Assembly: GCA_905198125.1 (NCBI GenBank) | Contig: CAJKBH010000001.1 | Coordinates: 62,001 to 126,000, forward strand | Reading direction: 5' to 3' | Source of the DNA: an uncultured Porphyromonadaceae bacterium | GTDB taxonomy: Bacteria; Bacteroidota; Bacteroidia; Bacteroidales; Muribaculaceae | DNA length: 64,000 bases | Shown: piece by piece, positions 16,020 through 24,506 of the stretch | How positions within the stretch are numbered: position 1 is the stretch's first letter | Layout of the letters: every line of letters begins with the position of its first letter | Notes under the pieces: model-generated | Databases searched by the model: none | Told to the model about the DNA's origin: nothing | The model's input: the letters and a program-made list of their open reading frames with translations, nothing else | Position numbers and translations under genes: made by a program

Positions 16020-17114
16020 ATGGAAGAAGAAATCAAAACGACGTGTCTGCACGACCGTCACGTAAAGCTTGGGGCGCTGATGTCGCCGTTTGCCGGCTAC
16101 GACATGCCGATACAATACAAGGGAATCACCGAGGAGCACAACGCCGTGCGTCATGAGGTGGGCGTGTTCGACGTCAGTCACATGGGCGAGGTGCGCGTCA
16201 AGGGACCCGAAGCCGAGAAATATGTGAACAATATATTCGTAAACGACGTGACCGGCGCACCCGACGGCCAGATATTCTACGGCATGATGTGCTACGACAA
16301 CGGCGGCACGGTCGACGACCTGCTGGTATATAAGGTGTCGGACACGGAATTCTTCCTGGTGATCAACGCCGCCAACATCGACAAGGACGTGGCATGGATC
16401 AAGGAGCACACCGACGGCTTCGACGTGACGGTAGAGGATGAAAGCCCGATATACGGCGAGGTGGCCGTGCAGGGTCCCAAGGCAGAGGAGGCTGTGGAGA
16501 AACTGCTTGGCCTTCAGGTGGCCGACCTTAAGTTCTATACGTTCAAGACCATCGAGACCGAGGGCAAGACCATCATCGTGAGCCGCACCGGATACACGGG
16601 TGAGGATGGTTTCGAGATCTACGGCAGCCACGCATACACCCAGCGCGTATGGGACAAGCTGATGGCCGGAGGCGTGGAGCCTTGCGGACTGGGATGCCGC
16701 GACACGCTGCGTTTCGAGGTAGGACTGCCTCTGTACGGCGACGAACTCAGCGCCGACATCACTCCGCTGGAAGCCAGCCTGAGTATGTTCGTGAAGTTGG
16801 ACAAACCGGAATTTATCGGCAAGGAGGCTCTGGCCGCACAGAAGACCGAGGGCGTGAAGCGCCGCATCGTCGGTCTGGAACTGGACGGCAACGCCATTCC
16901 GCGTCACGGTTATCCCGTGGAGGTAGACGGTCAGGTGGTAGGCGAGGTGACGACCGGTTACCGCAGCATCTCCACCGGCAAGTCGGTGGCAATGGCCATG
17001 ATTCAGAAACCTTACGACAAACTGGGTACCCGCGTGGAAGTGCGCATCCGCAAGAAGACTTTCCCCGCAACGGTGGTCAAGAAACGCTTCTACGACAAGA
17101 ACTATAAGAAGTGA
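16020..17114 (+). CDS. gcvT: Glycine cleavage system T protein (aminomethyltransferase)
   Basis: 364 residues, normal length. It transfers the methylene carbon from the aminomethyl-lipoyl arm of GcvH to tetrahydrofolate and releases ammonia. Recognisable blocks: HMGEVRVKGPEAE, the folate-site segment GYTGEDGFEIYG, GCRDTLRFEVGLPLYG, and the C-terminal barrel ending in KKRFYDKNY. It is first in a cluster with gcvH, gcvPA, gcvPB and lpdA, the complete glycine cleavage set. Strong AAG/CTG-type codon bias suggests high expression. Confidence 0.95.
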   Translation: MEEEIKTTCLHDRHVKLGALMSPFAGYDMPIQYKGITEEHNAVRHEVGVFDVSHMGEVRVKGPEAEKYVNNIFVNDVTGAPDGQIFYGMMCYDNGGTVDDLLVYKVSDTEFFLVINAANIDKDVAWIKEHTDGFDVTVEDESPIYGEVAVQGPKAEEAVEKLLGLQVADLKFYTFKTIETEGKTIIVSRTGYTGEDGFEIYGSHAYTQRVWDKLMAGGVEPCGLGCRDTLRFEVGLPLYGDELSADITPLEASLSMFVKLDKPEFIGKEALAAQKTEGVKRRIVGLELDGNAIPRHGYPVEVDGQVVGEVTTGYRSISTGKSVAMAMIQKPYDKLGTRVEVRIRKKTFPATVVKKRFYDKNYKK

Positions 17115-17115
17115 A

Positions 17116-17212
17116 AAAAGTTGAGAAAGTTGAGGAAGTTAAGATAAATGTGATGAATTCACACGACAACACTATTATCTTAACTTTTTAAACTCTATAA
17201 ACTTTTTCAACT
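17116..17212 (+). repeat. Intergenic inverted repeat of AAGTT(G/T)A units between gcvT and gcvH
   Basis: The left arm (17116-17147) is built of GTTGAGAAAGTTGAGG-type units ending in AAGTTAAGATAA. The right arm (17175-17212) starts TTATCTTAAC and returns as a complement. It could fold as a long AT-rich hairpin. Related units follow the glycogen phosphorylase stop at 28838-28878. Confidence 0.65.
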
Positions 17213-17245
17213 ATTATAATGATAATCAAATAAAACAACACAGAT

Positions 17246-17626
17246 ATGAGCACAGTAAAAGAGAACGTAAAGTATGCCGAGAGCCATGAATGGGTAATGG
17301 TAGACGGTGAGATCGCAACCATCGGAATCTCCGACTACGCACAGCACGCCTTAGGCGACATCGTATATGTCGACCTCCCCGAGGAGGGTGACGAGGTAGA
17401 GGCCGGCGAGACCTTCGGCGCCGTAGAGAGCGTAAAGGCTGCCAGCGACCTGATCAGCCCCGTCAGCGGCGAGGTTGTGGAGGTTAACAGCGAGCTGGAG
17501 GATGCTCCCGAACTGATCAACAAGGATGCTTTCGGCACATGGATGATCAAGGTGAAGCTGAGCGATCCTTCCGAACTTGACGCTCTGCTGGACGCTGCCG
17601 CTTACGCCAAGATCTGCGAGGAGTAA
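17246..17626 (+). CDS. gcvH: Glycine cleavage system H protein (lipoyl carrier)
   Basis: 126 residues, normal length. The lipoyl-lysine is K64 in GAVESVKAASDL, in the standard hairpin turn; HEWV near the start and the terminal YAKICEE match GcvH. It shuttles the aminomethyl group from the P protein to GcvT and is re-oxidised by the L protein (lpdA at 20608). Confidence 0.96.
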   Translation: MSTVKENVKYAESHEWVMVDGEIATIGISDYAQHALGDIVYVDLPEEGDEVEAGETFGAVESVKAASDLISPVSGEVVEVNSELEDAPELINKDAFGTWMIKVKLSDPSELDALLDAAAYAKICEE

Positions 17627-17647
17627 TTCACGGCTCACTCCATATAA

Positions 17648-17714
17648 ATATCTACGCATTCTATAATAAGGAAGCGATATAATATCGACGCATTCTATAT
17701 AATAAGGAAGCGAT
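17648..17714 (+). repeat. Tandem duplication of the gcvPA leader
   Basis: ACGCATTCTATA(TA)ATAAGGAAGCGAT occurs at 17654-17678 and 17688-17714. The second copy runs into the real ATG of gcvPA; the first has ATA at the same place. Each copy carries a purine-rich AAGGAAG, so the ribosome-binding region is doubled. Confidence 0.8.
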
Positions 17715-19035
17715 GAGCAACAGATATATCCCGCACACAGACGCGGACAAGGCCCGGATGCTGGAACGCATAGGCGTAGGCAGTGTCGACGAGCTGTACA
17801 ACGACGTGCCGCAGCAGGTGGTGTTCCAAGGCGAATACGACCTGCCCGAAGGAATGTCCGAGCCTGAGCTTCGCGAATGGTTCGCGAAGTTGGGTGCAGC
17901 CAACAACGTATTGAAGGTGTTTGGCGGCAACGGAGCCTACGACCACTACAGTCCCTCGGTGATTTCCCACCTGCTGGAGCGCAGCGAGTTCTACACAGCC
18001 TACACTCCCTATCAGCCTGAGATTTCGCAGGGTACGCTGCAATATATATTCGAATATCAGTCCATGATCTCGGAATTGACCGGCATGGAGTCGGCCAACG
18101 CATCGATGTACGACGGCGCCACGGCAGCCGCCGAGTCGATGTTCATGATGGTAGCGTCGGCACGCAAGAAGAACCGCGTGCTTGTGTCGGCCACGTTGCT
18201 GCCGCAGGTGCGCCGCGTCATTGCCACATACATGAAGTTCCACGGCGTAGAGCTGACCGAGCTTCCCGCCAAGGACGGCATCACCGATTTCGGCGTCCTT
18301 GATGCGGAGCTGGCCAAGGGCGACGTGGCCGGAGTGATGGTGCCCTCCGTCAACCGCTACGGCATCGTCGAGGACCTGACCGGCGTTGCCGACAGGATCC
18401 ATGCCGCCAAGGGTGCTTTGGCCGTTTACTGCGATCCATCCGCTCTTGCAGTGCTGAAGACTCCCGGCGAATGGAATGCCGACATAGCGTGTGGCGACGG
18501 CCAGACATTGGGTATGCCGCTGCAGTTCGGAGGCCCGTACTTAGGCTTCATAGCCTGCCGCAAGGACATGCTGCGCAAGATGCCGGGCCGTGTCGTAGGC
18601 GCTACCGTCGACCGCGACGGCAAGCGTTGCTACGTGCTGACGCTGCAGGCGCGCGAACAGCATATACGCCGTCAGAAGGCCACAAGTAACATCTGCTCCA
18701 ACCAGAGCCTCATGGCACTTTACGCCACCGTTTACGTGGCGCTGATGGGTCCCGAAGGACTGAAGGAGGTGAACAGGCTGAGCTGTGACGGCGCGCATTA
18801 TCTGTACAATCAGCTGTTGGCAACCGGTAAGTTCCACGCAGTTTACGACAAGCCTTTCCTGAAGGAATTCGTGGTCAAGACCGACCTGGACGTGAAGCGC
18901 GTCAACAAGTATTTAGCTGACCACGGCTATATGGGCGGCGTGGAAATCGAGCCGGGCGTGCTGGAGTTCGCCGTGACCGAGAAGCGCACTAAGGAAGAAA
19001 TCGATACATTGGTGAAGTTAATGTTGGAGGCATAA
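17713..19035 (+). CDS. gcvPA: Glycine dehydrogenase (decarboxylating) subunit 1
   Basis: 440 residues, N-terminal half of the split P protein. With subunit 2 it decarboxylates glycine and loads the aminomethyl group onto GcvH. Recognisable: YIPHTDADKARMLERIG at the start, GGNGAYDHYSP, and SNICSNQSLMAL. The PLP lysine is on subunit 2. The stop is 14 bases before gcvPB. The leader upstream is duplicated in tandem. Confidence 0.95.
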   Translation: MSNRYIPHTDADKARMLERIGVGSVDELYNDVPQQVVFQGEYDLPEGMSEPELREWFAKLGAANNVLKVFGGNGAYDHYSPSVISHLLERSEFYTAYTPYQPEISQGTLQYIFEYQSMISELTGMESANASMYDGATAAAESMFMMVASARKKNRVLVSATLLPQVRRVIATYMKFHGVELTELPAKDGITDFGVLDAELAKGDVAGVMVPSVNRYGIVEDLTGVADRIHAAKGALAVYCDPSALAVLKTPGEWNADIACGDGQTLGMPLQFGGPYLGFIACRKDMLRKMPGRVVGATVDRDGKRCYVLTLQAREQHIRRQKATSNICSNQSLMALYATVYVALMGPEGLKEVNRLSCDGAHYLYNQLLATGKFHAVYDKPFLKEFVVKTDLDVKRVNKYLADHGYMGGVEIEPGVLEFAVTEKRTKEEIDTLVKLMLEA

Positions 19036-19043
19036 AAGGAGGC
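19036..19043 (+). promoter_or_regulatory. Unusual strong Shine-Dalgarno before gcvPB
   Basis: AAAGGAGG lies 6 bases before the ATG at 19050. Such strong sites are rare in Bacteroidetes, and no other gene in this window has one as clear. Confidence 0.6.
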
Positions 19044-19049
19044 TGAGAA

Positions 19050-20522
19050 ATGAAGGAATACGACAAACTTATATTCGAGATTTCGCGGCCCGGCCGCAAG
19101 GGCTACGAACTGCCGGCCGACCGGTATGCCACCGACGGGCTGGGCGCCATCCCGGCGTCGCTGCGCCGCGACGAACCTCTGGATCTGCCCGAGGTCAGCG
19201 AGCTGGATGTGGTGAGACATTACACCAACCTGTCGAACAAGAATTTCGGTGTCGACACCGGTTTCTATCCGTTGGGCAGCTGCACCATGAAGTATAACCC
19301 CAAGATCAACGAGGAGCTGGCATCGATGCGCGAGTTCAGCGGTCTGCACCCGTTGCAGCCGGCCGAGACCGCCCAGGGAGCGCTGGAACTCTACTGGAAC
19401 CTGCAGCGCGCGCTGTCGTCGCTGGCCGGTCTGGAGGAATTTACGCTCAATCCCTACGCCGGCGCCCACGGCGAGCTGACTGGTCTGATGGTGATGCGCC
19501 GCTACCACGAGCTGCGCGGCGACGACAAGCGCACCAAGGTGATTGTGCCCGACACCGCCCACGGCACCAACCCCGCGTCGGCAATGGTGGCCGGCCTGGA
19601 GGTGGTCGAGGTGAAGTCCAAGCCCAACGGCAGCATCGACGTGGAGGACCTGAAGCCTCTGTTGGACGACACCGTGGCCGGTATCATGATGACCAACCCC
19701 AACACCTTGGGTATGTTCGAGACCGAGATTATGGAGATAGCCGAGCTGGTGCACAAGGCCGGCGGACTGCTCTATTACGACGGCGCGAACTTCAACCCGC
19801 TGTTGGGTAAGGTTCGTCCCGGCGACATGGGCTTCGACATAATGCACATCAATCTGCATAAGACGTTCTCGACGCCTCACGGCGGTGGCGGTCCCGGTTC
19901 GGGTCCCGTAGGCGTGGCCAAGAACCTGGTCGACCTGCTTCCCATGCCACGCGTGGTGAAGAACGAGGACGGCACGTTCGGCGTGCTGACCGACGGCGAC
20001 AAGTCATTGGGCAGCGTGTCAACATTCTTCGGCAACTTCGGCGTCATGATGAAGGCTTATGCCTACATTCTGAGCCTCGGCCGCGACAAGATCAAGGAAG
20101 TGGGTCCGATGGCCGTGCTGAACGCCAATTATATCAAGGAAAGCCTGAAGGATCTGTACAAACTTCCCATCGAGGGACATTGCAAGCATGAGTTCGTGTT
20201 CGACGGCCTGGCTGACAAGAGCACGGGCGTTACCACGCTGAACGTGGCCAAGCGTCTGCTTGACTATGGTTTCCATGCGCCGACCATCTATTTCCCGCTG
20301 CTGTTCCACGAGTCGATGATGATAGAGCCGACCGAGACCGAGAGTCTGGAGACGCTTGACGAGTTCATCGACGTGATGCGCAAGGTGGCAATCGAGGCCG
20401 CCGAGGATCCCGAAAGCGTCAAGAACGCTCCGCTCACCACATTGATTTCGCATCCCGACGAGACGACGGCCGCCAAGAAGCCGATACTTTCGTACAAGCA
20501 GATGTGTGAGGCCAACAATTGA
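19050..20522 (+). CDS. gcvPB: Glycine dehydrogenase (decarboxylating) subunit 2
   Basis: 490 residues, the PLP-binding half of the split P protein. The PLP lysine is K271 in INLHKTFSTPHGGGGPGSG, the glycine-rich loop next to it being diagnostic. GSCTMKYNPKINE and ARCANGA-like HGTNPAS blocks are also present. It closes the core gcv block and is followed by a strong hairpin before lpdA. Confidence 0.96.
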   Translation: MKEYDKLIFEISRPGRKGYELPADRYATDGLGAIPASLRRDEPLDLPEVSELDVVRHYTNLSNKNFGVDTGFYPLGSCTMKYNPKINEELASMREFSGLHPLQPAETAQGALELYWNLQRALSSLAGLEEFTLNPYAGAHGELTGLMVMRRYHELRGDDKRTKVIVPDTAHGTNPASAMVAGLEVVEVKSKPNGSIDVEDLKPLLDDTVAGIMMTNPNTLGMFETEIMEIAELVHKAGGLLYYDGANFNPLLGKVRPGDMGFDIMHINLHKTFSTPHGGGGPGSGPVGVAKNLVDLLPMPRVVKNEDGTFGVLTDGDKSLGSVSTFFGNFGVMMKAYAYILSLGRDKIKEVGPMAVLNANYIKESLKDLYKLPIEGHCKHEFVFDGLADKSTGVTTLNVAKRLLDYGFHAPTIYFPLLFHESMMIEPTETESLETLDEFIDVMRKVAIEAAEDPESVKNAPLTTLISHPDETTAAKKPILSYKQMCEANN

Positions 20523-20543
20523 ACTTGTTAAAACTTAGTTAAT

Positions 20544-20579
20544 AATATGAGATAAGGCCCTCAAGCCTTATCTCATATT
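20544..20579 (+). terminator. Hairpin between gcvPB and lpdA
   Basis: AATATGAGATAAGGC and GCCTTATCTCATATT form a perfect 15-bp stem with a 6-base loop. The T run after it is weak, so it may be a partial terminator or a processing/stability hairpin. Confidence 0.7.
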
Positions 20580-20607
20580 GTTATAATTTCAAAGATAGGA
20601 ATTACTT

Positions 20608-21957
20608 ATGCATAGCGATTTGATAATAATAGGGGCCGGCCCCGGAGGATATGAGACGGCTCTGTCGGCAGCGGCACAGGGGCTGAGCGTTACATTGGTT
20701 AACGGCGGCAGACTGGGCGGCACATGCCTGAACGAAGGCTGTATCCCCACCAAGTGCATGGTGAAGGACGCCGAAGTCATCACCACACTTAAGGAATCGG
20801 CGGAATTCGCGGCCGACAACGTGAAATTCGATGTGGATTTCAACAGGGTGGTGCAGCGCAAGGCCGCTGTGGTCGACCAGCTGCGCAACGGCATCGAGAT
20901 GTTGCTGACCAAGGCAAAGGTGAATGTAGTGAACGGAATGGCCACGTTCAAGAACAATACCACCGTTACCGTCAACGGCGAGGACTATGACGCCGACAAC
21001 ATCATCATCGCCACGGGAAGCCACAGCCGTTCGCTGCCGATTCCCGGCGCAGATAAGGAGTGGGTGCTGGATTCCACCAAGGCTCTGGCTCTGGAATTCG
21101 TGCCGGCTGAACTGATTGTGATAGGGGGCGGCGTGATCGGTATGGAGTTCGCCTCCGTATTTGCCGCATTCGGGTCGAAGGTAACCGTAATCGAGTACAT
21201 GAAACAGATTCTGCCACCCTTCGATTCCGACATAGCCAAGAGGCTTAAACAGACACTGTCCAAACGCGGCATTGACATCGTAACAGGCGCGGCCGTGACC
21301 AAGATAGAGGAGACCTACGACTACCGCGTGGCCGTAACATACGAGCAGAAAGGGAAGGAACAGACCGTGAGAGGCACCAACGTGCTGATGGCCGTGGGTC
21401 GTGGCGCCAACGTGGAGGGCCTGAACCTGGACGCCGCCGGCGTGGAATGGTCGCAGCGGGGCATACCGGTTGATGAGAATTTCCGTACCAACGTGCCCAA
21501 CATCTATGCCGTGGGCGACGTGAACGCCAAGATGATGCTGGCTCATGTGGCCACTGCACAGGGCAAACGCGCGCTGAACCACATACTTGGCAAAGCGGAT
21601 AACATCAATTTTGACGTGGTCCCCTCAGCAGTATTCACCAACCCCGAATGCGGCATGGCCGGACTCACCGAGGAGCAGTGCAAGGCGCAGGGTATTGAGA
21701 TCGAGACGGCCAAGAGCCTGTATCGCAGCAACGGCAAGGCTCTGGCAATGGGTGAGACCGACGGCATCGTGAAGCTGATATTCCGAAAGGCCGACGGTGT
21801 GCTGATAGGCGCGCACATCATGGGAGCCGAGGCTGCGCTGTTAGCCCAGCAATGTGCCGACCTGATAGCCCTAAGGCAGACGCGCGAACAGATCGGGGAC
21901 CTGATATTCGGACATCCCACACTGTCGGAGCTGATACTTGGCGCCGCCGAAATGTAA
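20608..21957 (+). CDS. lpdA: Dihydrolipoyl dehydrogenase (L protein)
   Basis: 449 residues. FAD-binding IIGAGPGGYE is at residues 7-16, the redox disulfide is C40/C45 in GGTCLNEGCIPTK, the NAD-binding GGGVIGMEFAS lies mid-protein, and the C-terminal dimer motif is HPTLSE. It re-oxidises dihydrolipoyl groups with NAD+. Its position right after gcvPB makes GcvH the likely partner, though it could serve other lipoyl enzymes. Confidence 0.94.
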   Translation: MHSDLIIIGAGPGGYETALSAAAQGLSVTLVNGGRLGGTCLNEGCIPTKCMVKDAEVITTLKESAEFAADNVKFDVDFNRVVQRKAAVVDQLRNGIEMLLTKAKVNVVNGMATFKNNTTVTVNGEDYDADNIIIATGSHSRSLPIPGADKEWVLDSTKALALEFVPAELIVIGGGVIGMEFASVFAAFGSKVTVIEYMKQILPPFDSDIAKRLKQTLSKRGIDIVTGAAVTKIEETYDYRVAVTYEQKGKEQTVRGTNVLMAVGRGANVEGLNLDAAGVEWSQRGIPVDENFRTNVPNIYAVGDVNAKMMLAHVATAQGKRALNHILGKADNINFDVVPSAVFTNPECGMAGLTEEQCKAQGIEIETAKSLYRSNGKALAMGETDGIVKLIFRKADGVLIGAHIMGAEAALLAQQCADLIALRQTREQIGDLIFGHPTLSELILGAAEM

Positions 21958-21966
21958 CTCCCGTTT

Positions 21967-22590
21967 ATGGAATTGATACAGAAATATTTCCCTGACCTGA
22001 ACGAACGCCAGCAGGAGCAGTTCGGCATCATGTTGCAGCTCTATCCAGAGTGGAACGAGAAGATCAACGTGATCTCGCGCAAGGACATCGAGAACCTGGA
22101 GGAACGCCACATACTGCACTCGCTGGCCATAGCCCGGTTTATCAACTTTAAGGCCGGCTCGGCTGTTCTTGACTTCGGAACCGGTGGCGGTTTTCCGGGC
22201 ATTCCTTTGGCCGTAATGTTTCCCGAAACACAGTTCCTGTTAGTGGACCGTACCGGCAAGAAACTGAAAGTGGCACAGGCCGTGGCCGAGGCGTGCGGTC
22301 TGACGAACGTTCGTTTTCAGCACGGCGACGTGGCCGAGGTGAAGGAGAAGTTCGACTTCGTGGTGAGCCGCGCGGTGATGCCGCAGCGCGACCTGCTGAA
22401 GATATGCCGTAAGAACATATCGCGCGACCAGCGCAACGGAGTGCCTAACGGATTGATAACGCTGAAGGGGGGCGACGTGCAGGCCGAACTCGGCCCGTTG
22501 GCGCAGGTGTCGGAACAGGTAGACCTGTCGGGATACTTCAAGGAACCCTTCTTCGAAACCAAGAAACTGCTGTACACACCGGTGATGTGA
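21967..22590 (+). CDS. rsmG: 16S rRNA (guanine-527-N7) methyltransferase
   Basis: 207 residues. SAM-binding block VLDFGTGGGFPGIPLA, preceded by INVISRKDIENLEERHILHSL, and VVSRAV later; these are the RsmG hallmarks. It methylates G527 of 16S rRNA. The start is 9 bases after the lpdA stop, so it is probably co-transcribed. Confidence 0.93.
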   Translation: MELIQKYFPDLNERQQEQFGIMLQLYPEWNEKINVISRKDIENLEERHILHSLAIARFINFKAGSAVLDFGTGGGFPGIPLAVMFPETQFLLVDRTGKKLKVAQAVAEACGLTNVRFQHGDVAEVKEKFDFVVSRAVMPQRDLLKICRKNISRDQRNGVPNGLITLKGGDVQAELGPLAQVSEQVDLSGYFKEPFFETKKLLYTPVM

Positions 22591-22635
22591 CCGCCGGCCG
22601 CTGCAGGTTAGTATATAACACAGATACAGGATGTT

Positions 22636-23274
22636 ATGAAACTGGTTAAATTTACCTTTTCGCTGTTTGAAATCAATACATACGTGACGGTTGACACCGC
22701 CACACGCAAATGCGCAGTTATCGACCCCGGCATGATCAATGCCGAGGAGGAGGCCGCATTAGCCAACTTCGTGAAAAAGAACAATCTTGAGGTGACGCAC
22801 ATCATCAATACGCACCTGCATGTGGACCATGCCATCGGCGACAAGTATGCCAAGGACCTGTTCCAGGTGCCGGTGCTGGGTCATAAGGCCGACACTGTGC
22901 TTGGCGAGCGTCTGCAGGAGCAGGCATGGCAGTTCGGTATGCGCGAGAAGGTGGATGCCGTTTCCATGACAAGCTATCTGGAGGACGGCGACGTGGTGAA
23001 GATAGGCGAGGGGGAGCTGCATGTGCTTCATGTTCCCGGCCATTCGCCCGGCAGCATCGCACTCTATGACAAAGAGGGTGGCTACGTGATCTCGGGTGAC
23101 GCGCTGTTTTACCGCAGCATAGGGCGCACCGACCTGCCCGGAGGCGACCATGACACGCTGGTCAATGCCGTGAAGGACAAACTGCTGACCTTGCCCCCCG
23201 ACACCGTGGTGTATCCCGGTCACGGTCCCGCCACCACCATTGGCGACGAGGCCAAGTTCAATCCATACCTCTAA
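22636..23274 (+). CDS. MBL-fold hydrolase (glyoxalase II-like)
   Basis: 212 residues, metallo-beta-lactamase fold. The metal motif HLHVDHAIGD (HxHxDH) is followed by HVPGHSPGSIALY, SGDALFYRSIGRTDLPGG and the terminal YPGHGPATTIGDE. This matches the YcbL-type branch of glyoxalase II-like enzymes, which hydrolyse glutathione-type or other thioesters; the substrate is uncertain because Bacteroidales lack typical glutathione metabolism. Confidence 0.85.
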   Translation: MKLVKFTFSLFEINTYVTVDTATRKCAVIDPGMINAEEEAALANFVKKNNLEVTHIINTHLHVDHAIGDKYAKDLFQVPVLGHKADTVLGERLQEQAWQFGMREKVDAVSMTSYLEDGDVVKIGEGELHVLHVPGHSPGSIALYDKEGGYVISGDALFYRSIGRTDLPGGDHDTLVNAVKDKLLTLPPDTVVYPGHGPATTIGDEAKFNPYL

Positions 23275-23278
23275 ATAA

Positions 23279-23302
23279 GTCAGAGGTCAGAAGTCAGAGT
23301 GA
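23279..23302 (+). repeat. TCAGAGGTCAGAAGTCA repeat, copy 1
   Basis: Directly after the MBL hydrolase stop: GTCAGAGGTCAGAAGTCAGAGTGACA. A near-identical copy follows the next gene at 23860. Units of seven (GTCAGAA/G) suggest slippage growth. Confidence 0.7.
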
Positions 23303-23373
23303 CAAAGGATGGCAGCCCCGAAAATTTAAAAGGGAATTTACGTCTAAATTTTGTGAGTAAGGGAAAAAATAAT

Positions 23374-23381
23374 TAACTTTG
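23374..23381 (+). promoter_or_regulatory. -7 box of the DUF3127 gene
   Basis: TAACTTTG, 51 bases before the ATG at 23432. It rules out the upstream in-frame ATG at 23381 as start. Confidence 0.6.
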
Positions 23382-23431
23382 TGGGAGGTTCCGGGTCATA
23401 TAACACATCCCGGAACCCACAATATTATATT

Positions 23432-23857
23432 ATGGAATTTGAAGGAATGATAGTGCAGTACCTGGGACGGCAGACAGGTACATCGAAAGCAGGACGGCCG
23501 TGGCAGAAAGACGAGTATGTATGCGAAACCCCGGGAACATATCCCCGCAAGGTTAAGTTTCATATATTTGGAGACAAGGCGGATCAGCTGAAATTCGAGA
23601 ACGGCAAGAGCTATGTGCTCTCGTGCGACATAGAGAGCCGTGAGTTCAACGGCCGCTGGTACACGGACGTAAGCGTGTTCTCGGCGCGTCCCGTTGAGAA
23701 CGGCCAGGGTATGGCGGCTCCCGCACCCGGTTACGGCGCACCCGCACCGGCACCCGAGTATGGCGCTCCCGCACAGCCCGCAGGCTTCGGTGCGGCTCCG
23801 GCCCAGACTCCGTTCGAGGCTCCGGCCGACAACCAGTCGGACGACCTGCCTTTCTAA
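23432..23857 (+). CDS. DUF3127 protein with SSB-like C-terminal tail
   Basis: 141 residues from MEFEGMIVQYLG. Residues 1-90 are a DUF3127 domain, predicted OB-fold-like (GTSKAGRPWQKDEYVCE, FDIESREFNGRW). Residues about 90-133 are a linker rich in Ala, Pro and Gly (APAPGYGAPAPAPEYG). The end is NQSDDLPF, which matches the acidic DD(I/L)PF tip used by single-stranded DNA-binding protein (SSB) to recruit partners. I therefore infer an SSB-like role (DNA binding plus partner docking), not shown experimentally as far as I know. It has its own promoter and is followed by a strong terminator. Confidence 0.85.
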   Translation: MEFEGMIVQYLGRQTGTSKAGRPWQKDEYVCETPGTYPRKVKFHIFGDKADQLKFENGKSYVLSCDIESREFNGRWYTDVSVFSARPVENGQGMAAPAPGYGAPAPAPEYGAPAQPAGFGAAPAQTPFEAPADNQSDDLPF

Positions 23858-23859
23858 AT

Positions 23860-23888
23860 CAGAGGTCAGAAGTCATAGTGACAAGTGA
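23860..23888 (+). repeat. TCAGAGGTCAGAAGTCA repeat, copy 2
   Basis: Same unit as at 23279, again directly after a stop codon, followed by GTGACAAGTGACAAGG. Confidence 0.7.
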
Positions 23889-23928
23889 CAAGGTAATTTA
23901 GACCAAAAAGATAAAAAAATACACATTG

Positions 23929-23958
23929 AAAGGGACAGACGCGCCGTCTGTCCCTTTT
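23929..23958 (+). terminator. Rho-independent terminator after the DUF3127 gene
   Basis: AAAGGGACAGACG-CGC-CGTCTGTCCCTTT is a perfect 13-bp stem ending in TTTT. Confidence 0.9.
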
Positions 23959-24079
23959 GTAGTGTTAAGAAAGTGTAAAATATTACACCAAAGGGCATGA
24001 TAATGCACAATGGGTGAAAAATATTAATCCAAATCTTGCGTTTTTACGTTAAAAAAGGTGCAGAGTGGAAATTTTTTAC

Positions 24080-24087
24080 TAAATTTG
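24080..24087 (+). promoter_or_regulatory. -7 box of the glycogen operon
   Basis: TAAATTTG, 427 bases before the glycogen synthase ATG. It lies just before the foldback element, so that element would be in the transcript leader. Confidence 0.5.
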
Positions 24088-24101
24088 CACCCGGATATTT
24101 T

Positions 24102-24406
24102 TAAGACTCTGTTCCTTAAAAAATATTAGCGCCAGGGCGGTGGATTTTCGAGGTAATTTTGCCGATTGATGAGGGAGCAGCCTCGCGGCTGTGACCGAAG
24201 AAAGCGACAAAATTAACCGAAAAGACACCGGTCAAGGTTCAAAATAATAGAGAATTGATAATATTATAGGCCCTGACTCGCAGCTGCACCTCATCTTTGG
24301 CCTTTTGACTCAGTCACATAGCCCGCTATGCTCCTGAGTCTGCAAGACCAAAGCTGAGGCACATCTGCGACCCTGGCGTAAATATTTTTTAAGGAACAGA
24401 GTCTAA
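24102..24406. mobile_element. MITE-like foldback element with 23-bp terminal inverted repeats
   Basis: The ends GACTCTGTTCCTTAAAAAAT... (24105-24127 and 24381-24403) are perfect 23-bp inverted repeats, with a further paired CGCCAGGG/CCCTGGCG just inside. A TAA on each side (24102-24104 and 24404-24406) looks like a 3-base target duplication. Inside, 24278-24302 pairs with 24347-24370, and 24307-24313 with 24334-24340, giving a nested hairpin. There is no coding frame. It is probably a non-autonomous insertion; 3-base TNA duplications are known for some IS5-group transposases, but the family link is a guess. Confidence 0.8.
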
Positions 24407-24506
24407 GCGTCAAAATAATCGTCAAGATAATAGACGTACAATTACTAAAAAGAAACGCGCCGCATAGCCGGAGGGCCGTGAGGCGCCAAAAATAGACAAT
24501 AGAAAC

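Noticed and set aside
24105..24403. Insertion sequence with its own transposase
   Set aside because: Only 299 bases long with no open frame of useful size, so at most a non-autonomous element.
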